A DNA stretch of 42,444 bases from a virus, in IMG/VR virus record IMGVR_UViG_3300025949_000045, positions 1 through 42,444 of that record; one strand, 5' to 3'. The notes below the pieces were generated by a model, which saw only the letters and a program-made list of their open reading frames with translations, was not told the origin of the DNA and did no database searches. Position numbers and translations under genes: made by a program. Numbering within the stretch: the first letter of the stretch is position 1; the number at the start of each line of letters is the position of its first letter. Shown here one piece after another: positions 6,948 to 15,345 of the stretch.

Positions 6948-9287
6948 GTGGGATATATGGCAGCCTCCAAGAAAAGCAAATCGGCCGCAGTAGATGGACT
7001 TTTTGAAAAGGCTCAAGCCGATATCAGCTCGGCCGCTAACTACATGACCGAATACAAGGAAACTTGGAGCCAGGCCGGGCAAATGTACCGAGGCGAGCGG
7101 GTCAACATTGGGTATCAATCGCAGATGGGTCAAAACCTATCCGACCCCATGACCTACAACAATATTGAAACCAACATTGCTAATACCTTTGGCTCTAAGC
7201 CGCGCATGATGTACTTGCCTACTCGTCTTGAACAGCAGATTGAGACCCGCGCGCTTAACCAGATGGCTGATTACACCTGGGACAAGAACGATATGTCGCT
7301 GGAGATCATACCCTTTGGCCGCGAGCTGTTTATCACTGGCAACGCCACGTTTTGGAGCACCTGGGACTATGAGACCGACTGGATCAAGACCGAGCGCAAG
7401 TCAATCAATGACTGCCTATTTGATCCCAATGCCACCAGTTACCGCAACTGGCGCTTTGCTGGTTATCGTTACCTGACCACAAAAGACGAGGCAAAGCAAG
7501 TTAAACGCTATGATGCTGAGTCTGATGAGTGGGTGCCGAAGTACGATCCCAATATGATTGATAAGATCCCGACCTGGACTAACGGCCAAGATGGGGAACT
7601 CGACAAGGAAATTAAGGACTGCTACGAGGGCAGCCAGGTCGACGGTGAAGCTAAGAAAGATCAGTTTGAGATCGTCTTGCTGTACTACGTTAAGGGCAAG
7701 TATGCCGGCAAGGTCATTGAGGTGGCTAACCGCACACTAAGCTTGTACGAGGGTGATAGCGTCTTCCAGAAGAAAGGCGAAAAGCGCAAGGTTCACTGTG
7801 CGCAGTTCAACGAGGACGGTACGCCTAAGACTGAACCCGACAACATGCCGGACGGTACGCCTAATCCTAAAGCTGGTCAGCCAGTCTTCAAGATGGAGGA
7901 GCAAGAGCTACCAGAGATCAAACCATTCGTACCAGTCGCGTTCCAGCGCAACACCATCGATGGATCATTGTTATTCGGCATAGGCGAGGTAGAGCCCAAC
8001 GCCGACAACCAGGAATTATTGAACGACACCATTACGCAGAAGCGCGACAACGTCACCCAGAACATTAACTCGATGATCCTGGTTGACCCGAAGTTCAAGA
8101 GCATGATCCCCGTGCTTAAGAACGTACCGAACGCGGTCTACGCTCTACCACCGGGCGCAGTTGAGTTTGTCCAAAAGCCTGACATGACGGGCGCGGCCGA
8201 CCTGGAAATCCAACGCATCAAAGAGAGCATGCGCAACACGGCCGCGATCGATGAGGTAACGGCTGGACTGGCCCCAGAGCACCGCTCGACCGCAACCCAG
8301 ATCACTCAGCAACTAGGACAGGCCAACCAACGCTTTAGCATCAAGCTTCAAGGGCTCGAGAATGAAGCCTTTAAGCAGCTGGCCGACATCTGGTTTAAGT
8401 TATTCCGCATCTTTGTGACTGAAGAGCAGGTCATTCGGGTAGCGGGTCGTAAAGGTGTGGAGTGGCTGAAACTCGATCCAGACATGTATTGGGGTGAGTA
8501 CGAACCCAAAGTAACGCTCGACCAGAACGCCAAGCAAATGCGTGACGATGAGATCAAGCGCATCGAGGGCGTGGCTAACATCTTGATGAATAACCCGTAT
8601 GTGGATCAAAAAGAGCTGACCCGCATCGTCACCACTCGCCTACTTGAGTACGACGACGATGAAGCTGATTCATTAATCGTCAAAGACTCCGACCTCGTAC
8701 CTCAAGGGCCGCCGCAAGGACAACCACAAGGCCAAGTCCCGCCTGGAATGGGTGCAATGCCAATGGGCCCACAGCAATCAGGCCCACAAATGCCAGGCGT
8801 TCCCAACATGCCCAACGGTCAACTACCCGCCAATCCGGTCGCAATGGCAGCACTGGCCAAAGCTCTCGGCAGCTCATCGGACAACCAAGGCCCGAAGACG
8901 ATACAAGAGCGCATTATAGAGTCCATCGATTACGCCGACCTCCCCGAAGACGCCAAACAGCAAGTCTTGTCACAGCAACTCGGCATTAACTCATCAATGG
9001 CGTCCCCGACCCAACAAGACTTCAACCTCAAGGCCATGCAAATCCAGCACGACCAGCGCAAACAAGACTTGGTTGAGGGTCAAGCTATGACTAAGGCAGC
9101 CTTAGACGCTCATAGCGCCTTACTACAGACGGCGGATCAACAACACAAGCAAGCGCTTGACGTGTCACAGCACACCCTAGACGCCCAGAACCAAGGCTTC
9201 ACCCAGGATCAGCAGACCCAAAACACGGCCTTTGAGCACGATATGGCTAAGCGCGAGGCCAAAGCCGCCGCGCGGAATAGCAAGTAG
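6948..9287 (+). CDS. portal protein
   Basis: 779 aa, large like P22-type portals. The core includes SQMGQNLSDPMTYNNIETNI near residue 50, a wing region, 'NADNQELLNDTITQKRDNVTQNINSMI' (~365) and the long crown/stem helices 'ATQITQQLGQANQRF'. After ~residue 580 a Pro/Gln/Gly-rich linker (PQGPPQGQPQGQVPPG) leads to an Ala/Gln-rich helical tail, which could form a barrel inside the capsid as in P22. It is the dodecameric DNA gate at the unique vertex. The start is GTG 6948 or ATG 6957. The stop overlaps the next GTG (TAGTG). Confidence 0.93.
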   Translation: MGYMAASKKSKSAAVDGLFEKAQADISSAANYMTEYKETWSQAGQMYRGERVNIGYQSQMGQNLSDPMTYNNIETNIANTFGSKPRMMYLPTRLEQQIETRALNQMADYTWDKNDMSLEIIPFGRELFITGNATFWSTWDYETDWIKTERKSINDCLFDPNATSYRNWRFAGYRYLTTKDEAKQVKRYDAESDEWVPKYDPNMIDKIPTWTNGQDGELDKEIKDCYEGSQVDGEAKKDQFEIVLLYYVKGKYAGKVIEVANRTLSLYEGDSVFQKKGEKRKVHCAQFNEDGTPKTEPDNMPDGTPNPKAGQPVFKMEEQELPEIKPFVPVAFQRNTIDGSLLFGIGEVEPNADNQELLNDTITQKRDNVTQNINSMILVDPKFKSMIPVLKNVPNAVYALPPGAVEFVQKPDMTGAADLEIQRIKESMRNTAAIDEVTAGLAPEHRSTATQITQQLGQANQRFSIKLQGLENEAFKQLADIWFKLFRIFVTEEQVIRVAGRKGVEWLKLDPDMYWGEYEPKVTLDQNAKQMRDDEIKRIEGVANILMNNPYVDQKELTRIVTTRLLEYDDDEADSLIVKDSDLVPQGPPQGQPQGQVPPGMGAMPMGPQQSGPQMPGVPNMPNGQLPANPVAMAALAKALGSSSDNQGPKTIQERIIESIDYADLPEDAKQQVLSQQLGINSSMASPTQQDFNLKAMQIQHDQRKQDLVEGQAMTKAALDAHSALLQTADQQHKQALDVSQHTLDAQNQGFTQDQQTQNTAFEHDMAKREAKAAARNSK

Positions 9288-9511
9288 TGGACGACGCCGG
9301 ACTCACTCAACTTAAGAAAGATTACCTCGTCTTTCGACGTAGTCCGGTCGCTGCTGACCTAATACTTTTCTTGAGTGAGCAGTTTGAACGGGCCTTGGCT
9401 GAGGCCCTGGACGAACCCGAACCCATCAAGGCTGTCAGTCGCTTGCAAAATGCTTCCGCTTATAAGACAGTAATGTCATACATAGACGATATGGCAGCAC
9501 CTACCGAGTAA
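9287..9511 (+). CDS. small hypothetical head-gene protein
   Basis: 74 aa, helical and acidic, beginning MDDAGLTQLKKDYLVFRRSP and ending YIDDMAAPTE. The GTG start overlaps the portal stop, so expression is coupled. Phages with P22-like portals often carry a small unnamed ORF here. Function unknown. Confidence 0.7.
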   Translation: MDDAGLTQLKKDYLVFRRSPVAADLILFLSEQFERALAEALDEPEPIKAVSRLQNASAYKTVMSYIDDMAAPTE

Positions 9512-9522
9512 TTGTTCATTGC

Positions 9523-9566
9523 GTTCCGGCTAAACCTCACTCCGAGATAGCCGGAACGGAGTGAGG
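9523..9566 (+). promoter_or_regulatory. two interlocked inverted repeats before scaffold gene
   Basis: Arm A GTTCCGGCTA (9523-9532) pairs with TAGCCGGAAC (9548-9557). Arm B CCTCACTCCG (9535-9544) pairs with CGGAGTGAGG (9557-9566). The two 10-bp stems are interleaved and cannot form together as plain hairpins. No T-tract follows, so this is not a standard terminator. The element lies 27 nt before the scaffold start and may set the scaffold/portal expression ratio. Confidence 0.6.
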
Positions 9567-9592
9567 AATTGACAACATAAAGGAGTTTTCTC

Positions 9593-10522
9593 ATGGACGA
9601 GACAACCACAACTGACCTCGTGGAAACACAAGGGACGGGCGCTGGGGTTCACGAGGGCATACTAGTTGATAGTGAGGGCAATGCCCTGACAGCCGAACAA
9701 GTTGCCTCTATGCGTGAAGAAGCGGAACCCGATACCGAGTCAGCGGAAGCCCGCCAGGATAACTCAACCGAGCTTGATCAGGTTGAGCGTTCTGCATCTT
9801 CTAACGACGACAAAGATACGCAAGACCTAATCAATTGGGCCCGGAAAAAAGGGGGCTTCGATACCGAAGACCTGTCACCGGGGGCAATTAAAGCCCTCAA
9901 GATTGCTCGTGCTCAAGATCAAGAGTTTCACAAGTATTCTTCACAGCAGTCCGAGTTGAAACGTGCGTTAGAGCAAGCTCGGCCGCAACCGCAGCCGATC
10001 CAATACCCTAACCAGCCGTATCAGTACCCGCAAAATACGGGTTTCGACGAATACGGACAACCCGTTTACAACGGCGTCAACCCACAACAGCAAGTGCCGA
10101 TGGTACAAGCTGCACCTGTGAATCAGGCTGACCCTAAGACTGCCATGCTGGAATTTCGCGTGATGCACAAAGACTTTGAAGACGGGAGCGAACTTGACCG
10201 CGAGATGGGTAATATCGTGGCCGAAGACCCCTATTTCTGGGCTGGTCGACTAGACCAGGCTTACCGCATTGCTAAAGCTAACCTTAGCGGTAGTGATGTA
10301 GAGACCCGAATTGAACAAGCCCGGCGCGAAGAGCGAGACCGCCTCACCCGCAAGTCAGTTCTCGCACAACCATCAGCTCAAGCTACTGTTGCACCCCAAA
10401 CGACCGCTATTAGGACTGCTGCTGAGGCCGAACGCTTTATGAATACGGCATCAAAGGAGCAGATCGCAGAGCGGCGCACCGAATTGGAGGCGGCATTAGG
10501 GCTAGAGCTTGGCCCGCGCTAA
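9593..10522 (+). CDS. capsid scaffolding protein
   Basis: 309 aa, hydrophilic, with an acidic N-terminus, a central Gln/Pro/Tyr-rich disordered part (RPQPQPIQYPNQPYQYPQN, ~residues 130-150) and helical ends (ARREERDRLTRKSVLAQPS; EAERFMNTASKEQIAERRTE). The place directly before the major capsid gene and the composition are those of scaffolds, which guide coat assembly and leave before maturation. A strong Shine-Dalgarno (AAAGGAG) precedes ATG 9593. Confidence 0.85.
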   Translation: MDETTTTDLVETQGTGAGVHEGILVDSEGNALTAEQVASMREEAEPDTESAEARQDNSTELDQVERSASSNDDKDTQDLINWARKKGGFDTEDLSPGAIKALKIARAQDQEFHKYSSQQSELKRALEQARPQPQPIQYPNQPYQYPQNTGFDEYGQPVYNGVNPQQQVPMVQAAPVNQADPKTAMLEFRVMHKDFEDGSELDREMGNIVAEDPYFWAGRLDQAYRIAKANLSGSDVETRIEQARREERDRLTRKSVLAQPSAQATVAPQTTAIRTAAEAERFMNTASKEQIAERRTELEAALGLELGPR

Positions 10523-10550
10523 TCAATTTAACTTAAGGTAATTTTTAACA

Positions 10551-11399
10551 ATGGCTCTTGGTACTAACCAACAGACCGCTACCACTGGCGCACAGTTTAG
10601 GCCCCAAATTTGGGCGAACGAAGTCATGGAAGCCCTGTATAACACCACCGTTCTTTTGAATCTCGTTCACCGCTACGACTCTGAGGTTTCCTCGCAGGGT
10701 CAAAGCGTAACTGTGCCGTTTATGCCGAATGTGGCCGCTAACGACAAGGTGGCGAACACCCAGGTCACGCTAAACGGTCAGACCGCGACCAGCGTTGTGA
10801 TCAACGTCAACAAGCACAAGGAGTCTTCAGTCGTAATTGAAGACTTCCTGAACGTCCAGTCGAAGTACAATCTTCGCTCTGAGTTCAGCAAGGGCCTCGG
10901 TCAAGCTATCGGTGTCGCCATCGACTCTGATATCTACACTGAGATGCTGGCTGGTATCTCGCAGACCTCAGGCACCTTTGGCACGCCGATTGCTGACGCG
11001 GCCATCTTGGGCGCCAAACTGTTGCTGGACAACGCGATTGCGCCGTTTACGGATCGCTCGATCGTGGTTGACCCGACCGGCAACTCTCAACTGCTTGCCA
11101 TCGACAAGTTCGTGCGTTACGACGCGCTTGGGACTGGTAAAGCGATTGAGGACGGCAAGCTGGGGACGATCTACGGCTTTACCGTTTACATGTCGCAAAA
11201 CCTGCCGACCGTTGCCGGTACGCCGGCGCAACACACTGGCGTTGTCTTCCACAAAGACGTTCAGGGTGTGGCCGTGCAGCAAAAGCCGCGTGTTCAGGCT
11301 CAGTACAAGCAAGAATACTTGGGCTGGCTCGTCACGGTTGACGCCATCTATGGCGTGAAGACCTTGCGCGCTACCTTTGGCGTCCTGCTGAAGTACTAA
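10551..11399 (+). CDS. major capsid protein
   Basis: 282 aa, probably HK97-fold. The N-terminal 'FRPQIWANEVMEALYNTTVLLNLV' helix, the beta segment 'GQSVTVPFMPNV', 'SVVIEDFLNVQSKYNLR' and the C-terminal 'VQGVAVQQKPRVQAQYKQEYLGW' are typical of coat proteins of short-tailed phages. Codon use looks even and favourable, as expected for the most abundant protein. A terminator follows at once (11421-11441). Confidence 0.93.
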   Translation: MALGTNQQTATTGAQFRPQIWANEVMEALYNTTVLLNLVHRYDSEVSSQGQSVTVPFMPNVAANDKVANTQVTLNGQTATSVVINVNKHKESSVVIEDFLNVQSKYNLRSEFSKGLGQAIGVAIDSDIYTEMLAGISQTSGTFGTPIADAAILGAKLLLDNAIAPFTDRSIVVDPTGNSQLLAIDKFVRYDALGTGKAIEDGKLGTIYGFTVYMSQNLPTVAGTPAQHTGVVFHKDVQGVAVQQKPRVQAQYKQEYLGWLVTVDAIYGVKTLRATFGVLLKY

Positions 11400-11420
11400 A
11401 CCCACTCGGTTTAACCAAAT

Positions 11421-11441
11421 CCCCGCTCCGGCGGGGCTTTT
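11421..11441 (+). terminator. terminator after capsid gene
   Basis: Hairpin CCCCGC-TCCG-GCGGGG followed by CTTTT. It probably trims capsid mRNA and insulates it from downstream genes. A -10-like TATACT (11444-11449) follows directly and may restart transcription. Confidence 0.8.
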
Positions 11442-11472
11442 GGTATACTAAACTCAATAAAGGATAACTAGT

Positions 11473-11718
11473 ATGTCTGTAACGATCACACTCGACAGCA
11501 CCAATGGTGAAACCCCCGACACTGTAGAGGCTAAGGTTCGTAATCTCGCCGCTAACCAAGGTCTGAACAACTTTGATATGTGGCAGAAGATCGACGCCGA
11601 AATCACCGCTGTGGCGGCCGCTCAGCCGACCAAGTACCGCAACACGGCAACTTACATTCAACCCACTTCAACATCTAACGGTGTGGCTCACACCGGCAAC
11701 AAACACGGCAATAAGTAA
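11473..11718 (+). CDS. small structural-region protein
   Basis: 81 aa beginning MSVTITLDSTNGETPDTVEAK, with a polar Thr/Asn-rich tail. Shine-Dalgarno AAAGGA precedes ATG 11473. No family recognised; placement after the coat gene suggests a head decoration or completion protein. Confidence 0.7.
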   Translation: MSVTITLDSTNGETPDTVEAKVRNLAANQGLNNFDMWQKIDAEITAVAAAQPTKYRNTATYIQPTSTSNGVAHTGNKHGNK

Positions 11719-11728
11719 ACATAACTGC

Positions 11729-11762
11729 TATAATGGCGTCATTATTAACTCGGAGTGACGCC
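11729..11762 (+). promoter_or_regulatory. promoter -10 with hairpin leader
   Basis: TATAAT (11729-11734) is followed by inverted arms GGCGTC (11735-11740) and GACGCC (11757-11762). The Shine-Dalgarno GGAG of the next gene lies in the loop. The arms could be an operator or a leader hairpin. Confidence 0.5.
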
Positions 11763-11764
11763 CC

Positions 11765-12055
11765 ATGGCGAAGTCCTTACTTGACCTAGACAAAGAGTGG
11801 GTAAAAAAATACGACCTGCCGCGTGAGTTTGAATTGCCGGACGAGGATAAGACGGCCTACATCAAAGAGCAAGCGGAGCAGGTTGCTAAGGTGTTGTGGC
11901 GCGTTCGAGTGGAACTCATGGCCCTTGAGGTGACGCCGGCCGAGAACGAAGAGCAGGAAGCTCACCGCCTGCAAGAGCGGGCCAAATTGTTGGGTGAGCT
12001 AAAGCAATACTCGGCCGCCATCAAAGCCTTTGATCGGATCATACAAGCGCTGTGA
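11765..12055 (+). CDS. helical hypothetical protein
   Basis: 96 aa, almost all helix (EQAEQVAKVLWRVRVELMAL; AHRLQERAKLLGELKQYSAA), likely a helical hairpin or coiled coil. It overlaps the following glycosyltransferase start (GTGA). No known family. Operon position suggests expression with the glycan cassette. Confidence 0.75.
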   Translation: MAKSLLDLDKEWVKKYDLPREFELPDEDKTAYIKEQAEQVAKVLWRVRVELMALEVTPAENEEQEAHRLQERAKLLGELKQYSAAIKAFDRIIQAL

Positions 12056-12642
12056 TCGCGGTTTGTATGCCGAGCCGGGGTTTGATCCACTCGCGCACGG
12101 TTGAAGCCCTTGCCTACCAGCTACAAGATCGTGAGTGGCGGTTGTATGTCAGTCACGACCTGCCAATCCCCGACTGTTTCAACGATGTGACTAGCCGAGC
12201 GCTGGAAGCGGGAGCGACCCGGCTGCTGTTCGTGGAAGAAGACATGCTGTTGCCGCCCGGCATCATTGACGACATCTTGAGCGCCGAGGGTGACATTGTG
12301 ACGGCCAATTACCCGGTAGCTGTGAGCAATCCAATCCCGGTGGTTCAGACGGTGGCCGGCAAGACGCTGTGTGGTACGGGTCTGACGCTAATCAAACGCT
12401 ACGTCTTCGAGCAGCTGGGCACACCATATTTTCGCAATACCACGCGCGACGGTAATACCTTGCAGCCCCTGGAACTACCAGGACGCTACGGGGGTCACGA
12501 TATCGACTTTTGTGTCAGGGCCCAGGAAGCAGGCTTTAATATCACGGTAATTGACAAGGTTGCCGGCCAATACCGGGTAATTGACTACGGGAAATATGAG
12601 ACTAACGATGGGTCGCACAATATTAAGGAGCTAGTATTTTGA
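12052..12642 (+). CDS. GT-A-fold glycosyltransferase
   Basis: 196 aa. The start 'IAVCMPSRGLIHSRTVEAL' is a nucleotide-binding beta-alpha unit; 'RLLFVEEDMLLPPGIIDD' (~60-77) carries an acidic cluster at the place of the DXD metal/UDP-sugar motif; 'GHDIDFCVRAQEAGF' (~147-161) resembles the acceptor-side catalytic region of family-2 type enzymes. No membrane segment, so it acts in the cytoplasm. It begins a three-gene glycan cassette (12052-13563) within the virion genes, so virion or host-surface glycans are possible targets. GTG start overlaps upstream stop. Confidence 0.82.
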   Translation: MIAVCMPSRGLIHSRTVEALAYQLQDREWRLYVSHDLPIPDCFNDVTSRALEAGATRLLFVEEDMLLPPGIIDDILSAEGDIVTANYPVAVSNPIPVVQTVAGKTLCGTGLTLIKRYVFEQLGTPYFRNTTRDGNTLQPLELPGRYGGHDIDFCVRAQEAGFNITVIDKVAGQYRVIDYGKYETNDGSHNIKELVF

Positions 12643-13070
12643 GTGTTCTAACGATAGGTACATTTGACCTGCCCCACTACGGTCACGCCAACATCATTAA
12701 GCACTGTTATGAGTTCTCGGACGATGTAATAGTGGGCCTGAACACTGATGAGTTTGTTGAGCAGTACAAGGGTGAAGCGCCGCTAATGACCTATGACGAA
12801 CGAGCGAAAGCCTTGCGCGCCTTTGGTGAAGAGTTCTACATTGAACCCAACGACGGCGCCGGCCGGGAGTTAATTCTTGATGCCCAACCTGACATTATCG
12901 TTGTCGGTTCGGATTGGGCGCGCAAAGACTACCTCAAACAGATCGACATGACCCAAGACGAGCTGGACGAGCTAGGGATTGCCATCTGTTACGTCCCCTA
13001 CACCCCCGGCATTTCAACCACTGAGCTAAAACAACGTGCAATCGATCGTAGTCGCGACCACGCCGAATAG
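12639..13070 (+). CDS. cytidylyltransferase-like nucleotidyltransferase (TagD-type)
   Basis: 143 aa. 'GTFDLPHYGHANII' (residues ~7-20) is the N-terminal signature with the HxGH motif, and 'ISTTELKQR' (~125-133) is the C-terminal ISTT-type motif of glycerol-3-phosphate / phosphoethanolamine cytidylyltransferases and RfaE-C relatives. Such enzymes activate a phosphorylated alcohol or sugar with CTP or ATP. The length fits TagD-like enzymes (~130 aa). A strong Shine-Dalgarno (AAGGAG) precedes the TTG start, which overlaps the previous TGA. The substrate cannot be told. Between two glycosyltransferase-like genes it probably supplies an activated group for them. Confidence 0.85.
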   Translation: MSVLTIGTFDLPHYGHANIIKHCYEFSDDVIVGLNTDEFVEQYKGEAPLMTYDERAKALRAFGEEFYIEPNDGAGRELILDAQPDIIVVGSDWARKDYLKQIDMTQDELDELGIAICYVPYTPGISTTELKQRAIDRSRDHAE

Positions 13071-13563
13071 TCCGTGGTTGGCCGATTGCCTAGCAAGCAT
13101 CGGCGTCCCTGATTATCCCCTCCTGATACTGAGTGATTTTTCGTGGGAAATGGGTAAAATCCGCTTCATCATGGAGCACACGGATATATCTGAGTTTTTC
13201 TTTGTTCAGGACACCTCCATTATCAAGGACACGTCCATCTTCAAGTTAGCCTTTGATTACCCACACAGCTTCGCCATGAGCAACCAGTTCAAGATGTTTA
13301 TAGGTAAGTACCAGCGCCGCTACGTCGAGCAGTGTGAGATTTGGACACCCACCAACAAGAAAGAATCAGTGCTGAGCGAGTCTAACTTTCATTGGGAGTA
13401 CTTGCGCGCCGATCCAGACACCCAGATTTGTGACAACCCGCTAGACGATCCGCCCGAATCCGAATGGGTGATTGAAGACAAGAATGGCCGCCGTAACCTC
13501 GTGGTGGAAAACCAGTACATCAAAAAGTGGAAATCGACCTGGCTATGGGAACACGTAGCTTAA
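13036..13563 (+). CDS. second glycosyltransferase-like protein
   Basis: 175 aa. The N-terminus 'SIVVATTPNSPWLADCLASI' is a nucleotide-binding unit and 'EFFFVQDTSIIKD' (~54-66) gives an aspartate at the DXD position, as in GT-A enzymes. The C-terminal half has several Trp/Tyr and acidic residues but no clear motif. The GTG start overlaps the cytidylyltransferase by 35 bp, so a later start could be used. Assignment is weaker than for the first glycosyltransferase. Confidence 0.62.
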   Translation: MQSIVVATTPNSPWLADCLASIGVPDYPLLILSDFSWEMGKIRFIMEHTDISEFFFVQDTSIIKDTSIFKLAFDYPHSFAMSNQFKMFIGKYQRRYVEQCEIWTPTNKKESVLSESNFHWEYLRADPDTQICDNPLDDPPESEWVIEDKNGRRNLVVENQYIKKWKSTWLWEHVA

Positions 13564-13568
13564 GCAGT

Positions 13569-13574
13569 TATAAT
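13569..13574 (+). promoter_or_regulatory. -10 box giving leaderless mRNA
   Basis: TATAAT in GCAGTTATAAT lies 8 nt before ATG 13583. The same 11-mer occurs on the minus strand at 37391-37401, suggesting a shared extended -10 type. Confidence 0.55.
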
Positions 13575-13582
13575 TGGCGCAA

Positions 13583-14467
13583 ATGGGACTCGCTGAGAAT
13601 TATCAAGAGAAATACGCTACCGATCGGGCGGCCCAGGCGCACACGACCGAGCATGACGAGCTTCTAACTGGCTTAGACCGGGTGCAGCGCGCCGTCTTAC
13701 AGGGCCACCAGGCCCAGATTGCAGCCCTAGCCTCGGTTGAGCCTCAGGTTACGGTTAAGAACCAAGTTGAGGCGGCTGGCCCCAAGGATATCAACAAGGT
13801 TGTTTCGACCCTCCAAGACCTAATTGCTGTCCAAAAGAAGCAGAAAGCCACTGATATTGCCCCGGTGGTCAAAGCGGTCAACCAACTCGTCCCATTGCTA
13901 CGGAATCTGCCAAAACAGATTGACATTCCTGACAATGAGACCGTTGAGGTGGCGAATCTGGGCGAATTAGGCGTCATTCTAGAGGATATTGCTTTGAGTC
14001 TGAAGCTGGCTAACGAGCGTGAATCTGCCGAGGCTGAGAAGACAATCACAGTGAATGCACCAGATGTTGTCATACAAGAGCGCGAACTAGACCTCTCACC
14101 CTTAATTGAGGCCCAAGAGCGTGTAATCGCAGCCATCAACGAGGCCAAGGTCGTGATCCCCGACGACGATGATAGTGCCGTGATAGCGGCTGTAGCCGAG
14201 GTTAAGGAAGCAATCGCCAATATCCGCTTCCCTACCCCTAACTTCATTGTTGACCCAACGATCAAGTACCGACCGGCTGACCTGGACAATACTGATGTAG
14301 TGCGCTATTTCGGTTTCACTGACGTATCTGGCCAGTGGTACATCATGCAGGAAGACACAACCCTAAACCCGACCACCGTGCGGTATATCCGGGGCACTAC
14401 GGACTACGTGACCAACTGGACTAACCGAGCTAGCCTGTCCTATGACTATTTCCACAACGTATTCTAA
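13583..14467 (+). CDS. virion structural protein with coiled-coil N-terminal half
   Basis: 294 aa from ATG 13583; an upstream TTG at 13574 overlaps the -10 box and is unlikely. Residues ~1-200 are helical and Glu/Lys/Ala-rich with heptads (LIEAQERVIAAINEAKVVIP; AVIAAVAEVKEAIANI). The last ~80 residues are beta-rich and aromatic (DVVRYFGFTDVSGQWYIMQ; NWTNRASLSYDYFHNVF). A coiled-coil stalk with a C-terminal beta cap suits a head fibre or tail component. Confidence 0.75.
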   Translation: MGLAENYQEKYATDRAAQAHTTEHDELLTGLDRVQRAVLQGHQAQIAALASVEPQVTVKNQVEAAGPKDINKVVSTLQDLIAVQKKQKATDIAPVVKAVNQLVPLLRNLPKQIDIPDNETVEVANLGELGVILEDIALSLKLANERESAEAEKTITVNAPDVVIQERELDLSPLIEAQERVIAAINEAKVVIPDDDDSAVIAAVAEVKEAIANIRFPTPNFIVDPTIKYRPADLDNTDVVRYFGFTDVSGQWYIMQEDTTLNPTTVRYIRGTTDYVTNWTNRASLSYDYFHNVF

Positions 14468-14495
14468 TGTGATTAAATAAGCAAAAGGACTATAA

Positions 14496-15053
14496 ATGGC
14501 AGCTACCTACGATTGGCAAGAGGACACTGGCACCGCAACCGGCTCACCGGCTAAGGGCACGACTAGAACGACCGGCGTAACTGACATTAACTGGAAGAAC
14601 AGCGGCACCCAGGGTACGGCTTACTCTGCCGCCCCGATCACGGCTGGTAACAACTCGTTTCAGAAAGCCACCTTTGCTAAGTTCACCAACGGCACCTTCA
14701 ACCAAGTATCCGGAGGTTTGTGGGCGCACACTGCCACCGCCTTTGGTACGGGGCTGACCCTTAAAGGTGGCATTTCTATCACGGCCGACACTGACCGCTG
14801 GCTGTACGTCACGCCCTCCGCTACAACTGACTCTAACCTGACAACCAATATGACCTCCGCTATCGCCATTGGATCGGGTGTCACCATCTGGTACGGCGCG
14901 ACTGGCCCAGAAGCCACGGGTAAAGCCGCCTCAGTCGATGGCTCCGTTGACCGCTTCTCTGTTTACCTGACCACCCAATTGCAAACAACCGGCTCGGCCG
15001 CTGCTGGTGACACGGCCACAGTCACGCTAACCCACCAATATAACGAGAACTAA
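14496..15053 (+). CDS. beta-rich virion protein
   Basis: 185 aa, Thr/Gly/Ala-rich and beta-strand-rich throughout, e.g. LTLKGGISITADTDRWLYV and DTATVTLTHQYNEN, consistent with a beta-sandwich head-decoration or tail protein. Shine-Dalgarno AAAGGA precedes ATG 14496. It begins a run of five closely spaced genes of similar beta-rich character. Confidence 0.75.
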   Translation: MAATYDWQEDTGTATGSPAKGTTRTTGVTDINWKNSGTQGTAYSAAPITAGNNSFQKATFAKFTNGTFNQVSGGLWAHTATAFGTGLTLKGGISITADTDRWLYVTPSATTDSNLTTNMTSAIAIGSGVTIWYGATGPEATGKAASVDGSVDRFSVYLTTQLQTTGSAAAGDTATVTLTHQYNEN

Positions 15054-15054
15054 G

Positions 15055-15345
15055 ATGCCAACACGCGAAATCTTTAACGCCAACACCCAACAGGTTGAGC
15101 CGGCTGAACTGACGGTTGACCACAATAACGATATCGTCGCTACGTTCCAAGATGGCTCGTTCCTGAAGTTCCCGGCCGGCCTAGACCGCCAACAGTTCGA
15201 GGATCAAATCAACCTGGTACAAGTCCACAACCAGGGCCAAGAGGTCATTACCCCTGAGTATGAAGCCGCCAAGGAAGCCGAGCGGGCCGCTAGCCTGGCA
15301 TTAATCGGAGATACTAGCGATGTTCCGCAAGAAAACGCCGGTTAA
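15055..15345 (+). CDS. small structural-region protein
   Basis: 96 aa: beta-rich N-terminal half (VDHNNDIVATFQDGSFLKF) and helical C-terminus (EYEAAKEAERAASLALIG). ATG directly follows the preceding stop. Family unknown; possibly a chaperone-like or linker protein of the neighbouring virion proteins. Confidence 0.7.
   Translation: MPTREIFNANTQQVEPAELTVDHNNDIVATFQDGSFLKFPAGLDRQQFEDQINLVQVHNQGQEVITPEYEAAKEAERAASLALIGDTSDVPQENAG

Noticed and set aside
9523-9566. H-type pseudoknot or terminator
   Set aside because: Third loop length is zero, so both full stems cannot coexist; no T-tract follows.
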